Source: Liolophura sinensis (taxonomy: Eukaryota > Mollusca > Polyplacophora > Chitonida > Chitonidae). Taken from it: a stretch of 64,000 bases of DNA. The DNA lies in the NCBI RefSeq assembly GCF_032854445.1, contig NC_088306.1, positions 2,724,373-2,788,372 of the forward strand. Direction: 5' to 3'. A program made the translations under genes and the position numbers. Below, piece by piece: positions 36,200 to 47,800 of this stretch (within the stretch, counting starts at the first letter, position 1; every line of letters begins with the position of its first letter). The notes under the pieces were generated by a model. The model made no database searches. It was not told the DNA's origin and saw only the letters and a list, made by a program, of their open reading frames with translations.

Positions 36200-36690
36200 A
36201 TCTGACGTAGGGTTTTGCCAAATTTTGTTCAGCCAAACATAGCCCCATAGCAACGTCGGGCAAACCCATCAAAAACTTGATGCAGTTACCTGCCCTTGTC
36301 AAATTTTTCAAGGTTGTCATTATTTGTGACACTAATGAATCACGGGGGCTCATGCGGCCTAGGAAATATCAGATCGACTTTGTGCTTGCGATAAATTGAT
36401 CGATGAAGTGATAAGGAACACAAGTGTCTGCAAACTTCAGGCCATGGAGACCTATTTGACGAGTAATTTTGCTGACAAATTTTAAATGGAAAGCACTGGT
36501 TTGGGGCAATTGTTAGCTGAACAAAATTTTTGCCAGACCTTACATCAGGGTAATTTTGGACTGCCCTAGACAGTGAGAGCGGAGGAATCCACAAAATGCT
36601 TGAGCACGGTGCTAGCTTGAACTCGCACCTCGTTTTTCCTTGAGAATGAAAGATGGGCGTCTTGACCACTCGGTCAAGGCCCACTGCCAT
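36200..36690 (-). mobile_element. Possible tRNA-Leu-like SINE or fold-back element
   Basis: On the minus strand the right end reads like a tRNA-Leu/Ser (A-box-like GACCGAGTGGTCAAG, B-box-like GCGAGTTCAAGC), but with a broken acceptor stem. Further left, the word TTTTGTTCAGC with its flanks occurs in opposite orientations at about 36202-36240 and 36508-36550. This suggests a composite or inverted-repeat element. Boundaries are uncertain. Confidence 0.4.
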
Positions 36691-37469
36691 GTGTAATGTG
36701 TTGCAAAGAAAACACTTTTAATGAAGTTAATATTAAATGAAAAACCATCAATAAACACTCTAGGAAATAGTAGGCCCCTATGGGGTATTTTTTCTTCCAA
36801 AGTAAATTTTTTCAACAGTAAAACGGTTTTAAAATGTCAGATTCTACAACGCTCTGTAGTGACCCATAAATTATCTGTGACACAACATCCATGTTTTTTT
36901 GGCTGATGTGATGTCACTGGTCCCAATATGGTCAGAAAAGATCACCGTAGAATCCAAAGTTTCAAATGTATCTTGCTGGGTTAAAAAAGTTCTAAAAACA
37001 ATAAATCCGACTATTTTTGTGAACAGTGTATTGTTGTTTCATCCGACATACACTTTACATTGGTCTTTTCTGTGTCCTAAACTCCCATTTTAGAATCATG
37101 CTGTCGGAACTGAAATGAATGAATGATTATGGTTTAACGGAACTGAAATGAAAACAGGACACATGCTGGGGCTGTGAATTGGGATCTCTCTGACTCAAAT
37201 TCAAGTCCATTATAATAAATTGCAGAGTGTGAAAGTGTAACACTGCACTAAATGGCCACAACCTGTCTGCGGCCTCCCTTCACTACGTCTCCCTTCACTG
37301 GCTGCATAGAACAGGTTTGACTGTATTACTTTTTGCTCTGAAACCTATATTATTCCAGTAGGGTATCATCCTGACTTCCATTCCAATCAATCCTCAAAAC
37401 ATCCTCCTAAGATCAACAGAAGTAACTATCCAGCAAAATATGCAACATATTCATGGGCGAAATTTTAGG
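36691..37469. other. Convergent intergenic spacer, no gene seen
   Basis: AT-rich DNA without splice-flanked frames. At its end the words GGCGAAATTTTAGGT and CATTTACC precede the 43-bp array; a similar word occurs at 31347. Confidence 0.5.
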
Positions 37470-38750
37470 TCATTTACCGTGTGTAAATTGGCAGCCAGTT
37501 ATGTCATGTGGACCAATAACCGTGTGTAAATTGGCAGCCAGTTATGTCATGTGGACCAATAACCGTGTGTAAATTGGCAGCCAGTTATGTCATGTGGACC
37601 AATAACCGTGTGTAAATTGGCAGCCAGTTATGTCATGTGGACCAATTACCGTGTGTAAATTGGCAGCCAGTTATGTCATGTGGACCAATAACCGTGTGTA
37701 AATTGGCAGCCAGTTATGTCATGTGGACCAATAACCGTGTGTAAATTGGCAGCCAGTTATGTCATGTGGACCAATTACCGTGTGTAAATTGGCAGCCAGT
37801 TATGTCATGTGGACCAATAACCGTGTGTAAATTGGCAGCCAGTTATGTCATGTGGGCCATTTACCATGTGTAAATTGGCAGCCAGTTATGTCATGTGGAC
37901 CAATTACCGTGTGTAAATTGGCAGCTAGTTATGTGGACCAATTACCGTGTGCAGACTGGCAGCCAGTTATGTCAATTGGACCATTTACAGTGTGCAGACT
38001 GGCAGCCAGTTATGTCATGTGGGCCATTTACCTTGTGCAGACTGGCAGCCAGTTATGTCATGTGGACCAATTACCGTGTGTAAATTGGCAGCCAGTTATG
38101 TCATGTGGGCCATTTACCGTGTGCAAATTGGCAGCCAGTTATGCCATATGGACCAATTACCGTGTGTAAATTGGCAGCCAGTTATGTCATGTGGACCAAT
38201 AACCGTGTGTAAATTGGCAGCCAGTTATGTCATGTGGACCAATTACCGTGTGTAAATTGGCAGCCAGTTATGTCATGTGGGTCATTTACCTTGTGCAGAC
38301 TGGCAGCCAGTTATGTCATGTGGACCAATTACCGTGTGTAAATTGGCAGCCAGTTATGTCATGTGGGCCATTTACCGTGTGCAAATTGGCAGCCAGTTAT
38401 GCCATATGGACCAATTACCGTGTGTAAATTGGCAGCCAGTTATGTCATGTGGACCAATTACCGTGTGTAAATTGGCAGCCAGTTATGTCATGTGGGCCAT
38501 TTACCGTGTGTAAATTGGCAGCTAGTTATGTGGACCAATTACCGTGTGCAGACTGGCAGCCAGTTATGTCAATTGGACCATTTACAGTGTGCAGACTGGC
38601 AGCCAGTTATGTCATGTGGGCCATTTACCGTGTGCAGACTGGCAGCCAGTTATGTCAATTGGACCATTTACCGTGTGTAAATTGGCAGCCAGTTATATCA
38701 TGTGGGCCATTTACAGTGTGCAGACTGGCGGCCAGTTATGTCATGTGGGT
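37470..38750 (+). repeat. 43-bp minisatellite array (about 30 units) in the convergent spacer
   Basis: The units read GTGTGTAAATTGGCAGCCAG then TTATGTCATGTGGACCAATAACC; period 43 bp. Variant units use GTGCAGACTGGC, GGGCCATTT or lack TCATG. The left third is very uniform and the right part more mixed, with one multi-unit block repeated (about 37.85-38.2 and 38.3-38.7 kb). No cas-like genes or unique spacers, so not CRISPR. Confidence 0.95.
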
Positions 38751-41522
38751 GAAGGAAACCCAAGTGTCAGATACAAACCATCACTCTGGCTAGTTGTCAC
38801 TTTACATGGCTGAGCTAACAAATGTCAGGAAGTACAGGAGTAGATCACACGACACCAGGTAATTTTGTACAGGTATAATTGTAGTAATTCTAGTTGTTTT
38901 TTTACATTCACGTAACATATACAACAAAACAGTAGTAAATAACACTTCTGTAAACAACCTTTTGTAACTGATGCATCCTGCAACGATTCCAGTCTCACCA
39001 GCTTCCTCCAGCTGTGCTTTGTATTTTTGTAACCGACGTAAGTCTTACAAAACCTCAAATAGCCTAACATAATTCCCTGGCATCCAGGAAACTGTCTGGT
39101 GTTAGAACTTTTAAAACTTACAAATTTTAAACCAACTACAAATTGTGTTTTAAACTGATGTCCAGTCTCAAGTTTCTGTCTTCATTGAACGTTATATGAC
39201 CCGTGAGAAGAGAGACTGACATGAGTTAGTGAGTTAGTGATAGTGAGTTACTATCACATTTGACTTTAACGAGATTGGAGCAACATCAGGTAATACTGTT
39301 ATGTTGTTGCAGTTAAAACTGTTACATGTGGATATACACATAGACCTACCAGACAGTTAGCTGGAGCAAAGGTAATGTGAGACAGTCTGAGATTCTGCCA
39401 GAATCCACTATGAATCATCAGTGGGAAATAACTTGTGAAAGTACTGTAACTTCTAGGAATTTAAAGGCTCGGATGGCTTGTTTGACTGAAGCACAACTAT
39501 ATCTACACTACTTTTTACACAAGGCAGAATGAAACAGCACTGAATGTTATGAAGAGAATCTGTATTCTAGCCAATTTCACTACGGCGTCAGTGCATGGGA
39601 AATGAAAATCTCTCACATCTTTACACATGTACATGCAATTATCGTACAGAGTTACATCCCTTGCCTCTTTCATCTAATAATAGTTTCCATTTATACCAGA
39701 GATGTTACATATAACAGTTCTTCAACTTACACTACACTGTAGCCAAGGAGCAGAATTTTCTCAAATATGGATGACACGGGGTATATACAGATGCATGAGT
39801 TGTCTCCCCCCTGAATATTTACATCAACAGAAATAAATGCATGACCAGTCATGTACAGAGAGACATAAATAACACGGCCAATATTATAGTGGAAAATTCC
39901 TGACAAAAGTGTCTACAATGTCCCAGTATTTTGTACATAAGCCTATTCTGATGGCATGATTCTGTGTAGAATGGTAAAATGACACCTTCTGTGAAGCCTA
40001 GAAATGGGCCAATCAACCAAAGTAGTTTCATCATCAAAATTCACCTAAAATGTGTATAAACTGGACTTAAAGTTGCTCTTTCATATGTGAAAAGGTTAAG
40101 GAAATAGGGTGCATGTATACAAGCCTTGTAAAATGATCTTAATTAGTCGAACTTTCAGTCTTTCACATATACATGCACCAGTACACAGCAGTCCATTACA
40201 CAATTTCACAGATGTGAAAAAAAATGTCCACAAGAAAGTGTCAGCATCCAACATAGACTAGCACAGCTTCATTCTGTCGACTTACTTCACGGTTTTCCTC
40301 GATCAACTGCCAAAAACCCTGATTTTTCAGACTTTTCAAGGCCTTGTGTGAACTTTGTATCTCAAGAGAGAAGTAATATATACAAATAAAAAGATTGGCC
40401 TATACATTTTACACTTGTGTACCATATGAATGTGGGTAAAATTGAAAATTTGACTTAAACCAAAAATAATCAAGCATAATGCAACATTTCATTTCTTTTC
40501 TACATACCTTTGTGTGACATTTACTTTTCTACATACCTTTGTGTGACATTTAGCAATGATAAATACAGTATTCATTCATAGTATACAATATACTTTATTC
40601 ACAAATGTTTTTCAGTAGCCTGAATGAAATAAATTATCTCACTTTCAACTAAAAGGCGGACACCTAAAATTTAATTCACAATTCTAATTCATATCATCTT
40701 GCCCATTCTACCAAAAATACAGAGTAATTTATACAGAGTTAAGCCATTTCAACCGAAACACAAGAGTGTTGAATTTGGAAAAAACAAAGTCTGTCAACAT
40801 TATAGAGTGTAGAAAATTTACACTTTATGACATTTTTTGGTCATTTTAGATAACAATACAACCTTCTTAAATCAACCCCAATAATTAATATATGAAACAA
40901 CTGTCCAAATTACCAGTGTAACAGTTTTTGATCAGTAACGAGAGGTCCACAAAACTACACCTTAATGATAATGTAACGATATGTCATGTCATGGGAAACT
41001 TGTGCATATTGTTAACATACAACATTTTCTAGCTCTTTTGTTTTTTCAGAGAGTTAATTCATGTTCCCAACTCTAAAAAATGTGCTCTTAAGATCAATGT
41101 TTTGCCACAGATCTCCAATATGGACTCTTCCAATTACAAGAGTAAAGCAAACATACCCTAAATCAAAAGTTTCTGCACTTCAATGATATTTTGGCATGTT
41201 GCCAGAGAAAGTTTCTGGTACTGAAATAAATATTCTAGATCTTACCAAGGAGGACATAACTCTGTCAGCTTATTCACTAGGGATTGTTCATATCTCATTC
41301 CACAATCCTTTTCTCACTGACAAAAAGGGAAAAATTTAAATTCTAATACCAGAGGTTATTTTTTTGTACCCAGCCATGGAAATTATTATCATTTCTCATA
41401 GCCTATTTCACAACACACCTGTCAAAATTCCAAGTTCCAGTGCCAAAATCTAACCACTGTGATGATGAATTAAAATTAGGACTGAGTCATAGGAATGCGT
41501 TTCACACTTGTTCCTCTCCTTC
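38751..41522 (-). other. 3' UTR or flank of MED12
   Basis: AT-rich and non-coding, immediately beyond the MED12 stop on the minus strand. A minus-strand AATAAA (TTTATT near 40594) is one candidate polyadenylation signal. A 28-bp segment (TTTTCTACATACCTTTGTGT and following) is duplicated in tandem at 40497-40552. No other gene seen. Confidence 0.4.
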
Positions 41523-41862
41523 TCAGTACTGCGGGTGCTGTGGATGCTGCTGGTATGCCGTGTGTTGCTGGTACTGAGGAGGCGGAGGGGGGTGGGGCTG
41601 TTGCTGTCGGTTACCGGACAGTTGTCGGGTTAGCTGCTCCACCAGCGCCTGCGTCTGCTGCTGCTGAGTCTGCATCTGCTGCTGGCGTTGCTGCTGCTGC
41701 TGATGCTGCTGCAGTTGACGCAGCCGCTGCTGGGGCATTGCCATGCCCTGTATGTTGTAGGAGTTGTGCGGCTGTTGTGGAGGTACCATCTGGTTATAGC
41801 CTGGCATGTTGGACATTCCCTGAGATGCTGCTGCCATATTGCCGCTCATGCCCTGATGCACC
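41523..41862 (-). CDS. MED12: MED12 terminal coding exon (glutamine-rich OPA-like tail)
   Basis: Acceptor TCTCGTTCAG; the first base completes AGG, then [21 protein letters not shown] glutamine-rich stretch follows, then [19 protein letters not shown] and HPQHPQY before TGA (41523-41525). Human MED12 ends with a glutamine-rich stretch and TAALVRQLQQQLSN, so the tail is conserved in arrangement. Confidence 0.93.
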
Positions 41863-44800
41863 CTGAACGAGAAACACAAAAGAAAAAACCCTATGAAAAA
41901 TAGTTAACTTATGAAAAAAAAAAAAACCGACTGAAAAATAGCTAAAATAGATAAAAAAAACCTGATGCCTTGAAGGGTTATGCCTGATGGGCCAATAATT
42001 TTTCATTTTTTTTTTAAAATATGACATGAAAAATATGCAATTTATCCTTGCTTCTTGTCATAAGTTTAGTCAATAGAAATTGCCTAATACATGTCCCTCA
42101 CTATCTGAAAGGCCTTTGCCTATACGGCTGCACAGAGTATAGAAATTCCAATGATATGATGTTCCGTTGAAAAGCACACTCCTATCCTTACGCTACCTGG
42201 TCTGAGGGTTGTAAGGAGGTTGGAGCTGCTGAGGCGGTTGCTGGGCCATGTAACCGCCTTGTTGTCTCATCTGAGGCATCATGGTAGAGCCTGTCGTCTG
42301 GTACGTCTGGCCCATTGGCTGGGACATCATGTTCGTGTGGGTGGGCTCCATCATGGGCTGCGGCTGTTGTTGTTGTTGTGGCATGTTACTGTAAGGTGGG
42401 TACGCCTGGGGCATGGCAGCTTCAAAAATAGACAATCAGAAACAGGAAATTAGGCATGGTGATAATTTTTTATTGGCATGTATTATCACCTGTTCAAGAA
42501 TATTTCCCTTTTAGCTATCAAATGGGAGGTCTGACCCCACTTTCACAAGACTTCGCAACTCATACTTCTTGTAACTTTCTACATAAATTACTATTCATAG
42601 GTTACAGTGCAAAAAGCAGACTTGATTTTCATAAAATGTCATGAAAAATTTTTTGTCAAAGTGGGTCCTTTAAAATACATGAATATAGGCTGAGGAAACT
42701 GAGCGGAGTCCAGAAAAAAACAGAACTGACAATTCATCTAACAGACTTCTGTACCTTAAGAGTGGAAACAGATCAACAGCAGCTGGATTTGAACTTATCA
42801 GGCACTGAATTAACTGTCTTTTTCACACAGCAAAACCACAGGAATCTTCCATGTGGTAGATTTAAGGGATTTACTATCTCTTGCCTCAATAATCCAATTT
42901 GACTCATTTAACTGTTTCATGCCATATTTTTTAATTAATACAACATCAATCAGTTTTAGAGTTTTAGAAAACAGGGGTGCCTGGGTAAACCATTGCCCTT
43001 TGGCAAGTTACTGGCAGGCATATGGGTATACAAATCATACTGGTGAAAACAAATGGTCTTCAATGAACACCACAATCATTCATTCAATGAACATTAGACT
43101 CTGCAAACGTCGAAGACTGAGCAATTCTCAAATTCTCTGTACAAAACTGGGGTCGACCCCACACCTTGCGTGTCCTACAGGTAGCTACTGAAAAACAATT
43201 TTCTTACCCACTCTGCCATCGCCTGTTCCCTGCTCAAATAGTTACAGGTCCCCTTTTATATACACGCATGTATCAAATTATCCTTGTAAATACATTTATC
43301 CCATAATTTGCCTGTGTCAGTGATATAACAACAGTTATGTAAATTTGTTATATTCCACAGGTTATATAAATTATCCAAACTTTTGATTGGTCACCTGAAC
43401 TTTCATTGACAAGCTGATCCAATGAAAAAGTACAACTGCATACTGGACTACTTCTCTTCTATTATTTGTTGCCGTGGGGGAGGAGGGAAGCGGGGGGGGG
43501 GGGGGGGGGCTACCAGGCTAGTGATCACTTGCTGCACTGGGCAAGTAGTTTCTTGGTGCCAAACGGTTAAGTTTTTGGGACACTTGATAGACATAAAATG
43601 TATCTTCATGAAATGTGAAAAATAGCAAAGATTGGTGCAAAGGAAATGAAGGGCTTGACGCTGTACGTCTAAACAAGGTATGGGTACTCACAAAAGGTCA
43701 ACTCAAGTTCAACAGTCAACAACAGCAACATGCCCCAGTATCATATTTTCACAAAATTTAAAAAACTTAACTTGGTATTTTGTCAAGCACCACAGAGTTG
43801 TCCTGTGGGTATGAAATTGCCTGCAACTGATGTGCCTCCAATTATTCCTAGATCCAGTCCATTCTATCTGCCACACTGAACACGATAACTGGTCTCACTG
43901 TGACCCTTTGATTCAACATCACATCTACCATCACACGGAAAGTCCAAACAGAACCAAAATCACGCCCTTTGAGACATCTTAGACGCTGTTTTGTTGCATT
44001 CTCCAAGTTCCATGATGGTTAGTGAGACCAGCAAATAAGTTTTGAGGCGAATTGTCTGCGTTAAAAGCGTGAATTTGAATATTTCATTCAGTATGATTTT
44101 CGAAATCACCGCTCCCCAAACCCTGCAAGTCAGCGCGTGACGTCGTACAGATATGACCTAGATTTACGTCACAAATTTGGAGTCAAATGTGTTGACAAAT
44201 GAGCAGTTATGAATGCTGATATTTTTGAAAAAACTCAGAGCTTGTCGTCTTATAGCACACTAATGGACTGCGTAATGTTTTCTGTTCGCAGAAATTACAG
44301 ATTTCCTCATTGTTTTCTAGACCTATAGTTAGTTAAACGTGTGGTTTGGATCCAATCATTTCACAGACACTGATATCAGTATATTGACATATTTGTCAAA
44401 ACAAAACGACATTGTCGTCTCTATCAACCACCTAAAGTCGTTCAAAATAAATTATGGGATAAATAGGATATGCAATTTGTGACCCATAAATATCAAATTT
44501 ATTAAACTCGTGATGTGATATTCCTTTGTCCTCGCCAAAGGCTCAGAGCAAATGAAAATTACAGCACTTGTTCAATAAAATTGATATAATGGGTCACTCA
44601 TTTGTATATCCTCTATATATACCGATACAACACTATCACCAAACTCTACCAGCCATCTTTTAGGTCATGATATTTGAAAAATTATTTCATCCAGTAAATT
44701 GGAGCACATGTCTACTATGATTTCAACTGATATATGTAGTGATGAATTATTGATCGTTTTCTAAAGAAAAAAAATACTGTTGGGAGATTTGAACACCTGT

Positions 44801-47800
44801 CTCATGGGTGCATTTCTGTTGTTCGACTACTAATAGCCACACAGACACTGCTTGTATGGCTATCTCAGACTAAGTATAGATTTTTGCTCACAGAACAAAG
44901 CAAAGTGTCAATGTATAACGGAGAGAAATGAAGCAGAAACCCCAGCTCAGCTAACATGAACTTGCAATCTAATAGAAGCTCAATGCAATAAAAGCTTTAT
45001 TCTATCTCTGGATAAGCCCAACAGCTTATTTTTTGTGTTATGAGCCAACAGTAAAATGGGATTAGTAAAACAGGACAACTATATGTACTGCTACTTACAA
45101 TATTTATTAGAAAACTTCCCGACTGATTTACTTCAGTGGATTGGTATTTTGTCTCTCATACTTGTAACATATGTATGTTACATGCATATTGGTGGATAGA
45201 CTTGAAGTGATCTCCAATGCATGAACTTTGTGTAAGACCAAGTAAATGCTCATACCAGCTTTGTCAACAGTTTATTCCCACCAAACCCCAGAGAACAGTG
45301 AAGTTGAGAGTGTCTCAATGAGTCCCAGCAGAGAAGTAGCTTAGATTTACAACCACTCGACAGCTGGTCGATGAAGAGAAAGCGGTTCGGAATCTTGAAA
45401 AACTAAAAGCACCAACACCATGGGCAAAACTGTATTTAGGCCACATCAATGTTAATTTTTACATGAGCAGAAAAAAAAATTGTTTTCAATGTCAGAGGAA
45501 GGCATAAAAATAAACTTGAATATCATCTAATGTTTTGGAAATGTGGATTATCCTGGCAATTTTTGCTGCTGACAACATATCTACATGATGGGAAAACCTT
45601 GAAAGCCTTCAAAACACTGAAAGCCTTGAAAACATTGAAAGCCTTGAAAACATTGAAAACCTTGAAAACATTGAAAGCCTTGAAAACATTGAAAGCCTTG
45701 AAAACATTGAAACCATTGAAAGCCTTGAAACCATTGAAAGCCTTGAAAACACTGAAAGCCTTGAAACATTGAAAACCTTGAAAACATTGAAAGCTTTGAA
45801 ACCATTGAAAGCCTTGAAAACATTGAAAGCTTTGAAACCATTGAAAGCCTTGAAAACATTGAAAGCCTTGAAACATTGAAACCATTGAAACCATTGAAAG
45901 CCTTGAAACATTGAAAGCCTTAAAAACATTGAAAGCCTTGAAAACTTGAAACCATTGAAAGCCTTGAAAACCTTGAAACCATTGAAAGCCTTGAAAACAT
46001 TGAAACCATTGAAAGCCTTGAAAACATTTAAAGCCTTGAAACCATTGAAAGCCTTGAAACCATTGAAAGCCTTGAAACCATTGAAAGCCTTGAAAACATT
46101 GAAAGCCTTGAAAACCTTGAAACCATTGAAAGCCTTGAAACCGTTGAAAGCCTTGAAAACATGAAAACACTGACAGCCTTAAAAACAACTGAGAGGATAT
46201 ACTTCAGTCCTATTAAGATTCAGAGTCATTAGTCTAAACTGAGAGGATATACTTCAAGCACCAGTCCCATGTTAATAATATTTAATATTTTCTCATGATT
46301 CTCAACCTTGAAAGAATCTGTTTTCTAGGATTTTCCAACACCTAATGCCCTACTTTGTCTCAAGAGTTCATATCTGTTCAAATATTTTCATGTCAAACCA
46401 TGTCCATCAGCACTACTGCAAGTAATTGTAAATTACAACATCTAAAATAAAAGCCACTTTATGATAATAAACCACAGATGCATCACTGAAAAAACCTAGG
46501 TGTGTGAAATACCATGCCTTTAGCACACACAGTCCATCAGGTACACCTTCAGGTACATCTCCTCACCAGCACAGGTTCAATATGTTTATGGAGGAATGAT
46601 ACTACCAATGAAGACTAATTCTGACTTAAGTTTTTAGCGAGACTTTGTGAATAGCTTTGTGATCCTGGGGCCTATTATCCAACATGATCTAACCTGCTTT
46701 CCTGTTACATGTATGCTTTGTGATCCTGGGGCCTATTATCCAACATAATCTAGCCTGCTTTCCTGCTACATGTATGCTTTGTGATCCTGGGGCCTATTAT
46801 CCAACATGATCTAACCTGCTTTCCTGCTACATGTATGCTTTGTGATCCTGGGGCCTATTATCCAATATGATCTAACCTGCTTTCCTGCTACATGTATGCT
46901 TTGTGATCCTGGGGCCTGTTATCCAACATAATCTAGCCTGCTTTCCTGTTACATGTATGCTTTGTGATCCTGGGGCCTATTATCCAACATGATCTAGCCT
47001 GCTTTCCTGTTACATGTATGCTTTGTGATCCTTGGGTCTGTTATCCAATATGATACAGCTTGATTTCCTGTTACATGTATGCTAATGATGTTTAGATTTT
47101 TACTAGCCTTTATACCTTCAGTTAAGAAGACCTCCTACTTTGACAGTGGCAATGACAAATGTCAGGCAAACTGGATGACTGGCATCAGGCCAAGCTGGTA
47201 TTAAATATTCTTGCAAATTTAAATGTGAAAACATGCTTTAAAGCATGAAGCCTTTCACACACCAGAAAGTCAGACTGCTTTGCTAAAATTATTTATAAAA
47301 GATTAAAAGCAAAGCTAACATGTAATAAAAAATATCAGTTTATACATGAATAGGTGAATATATTTGCGTAGCTTTATTCAGTCTGCCTCAACAGCAAAGA
47401 AACAAACATGGCTTAGTCAGTGAGAGTGTTTCTATATGAAATCAGCTCCCAAAGACGGCAATGGTCTGTCAGGCAGGCAAATTAGTTTGAGATAAAAGTA
47501 GCGGACACTCAATGGGTGTCAAGAGCATTGCATGAATACACTTTACAGCACTGACTGGAAATGAAGTTCTGTTGTCTGATCTTGCCATGTTTTAGTCTTA
47601 AACCTATTCATACATGTGGCACAGCCATTTCCAATCGGTGCTATTATGATAATATGAACTGGATACTCTTTTATCCTGCATCAGACAAAATTCTCCAATT
47701 TTCATTTGACAGCAACGGTCACATGGGAGACAAGTATATTCCCACCATGCCGTTATGTCTGTTGACTCAGTTATCTCCCTTGATTTGGAGGTAGAAAACA

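Noticed and set aside
37470-38750. CRISPR-like regular array of about 30 units.
   Set aside because: Units are contiguous, with no unique spacers and no cas-like genes, in an animal genome; it is a minisatellite.
43681-43745. An extra MED12 exon before a GTGAGT donor on the minus strand.
   Set aside because: Two of three frames contain stops, the third shows no MED12-like sequence, and the flanking exons already join in phase without it.
44780-44890. A further tRNA-derived SINE head on the minus strand (GTGTTCAAATCTCC).
   Set aside because: Only the B-box-like word is clear; no tail, body or duplication was found.
45523-46188. A 221-codon minus-strand frame of FQGFQCF repeats.
   Set aside because: It coincides with a 9-bp simple array in a MED12 intron and has no counterpart in MED12 or splice-site support.
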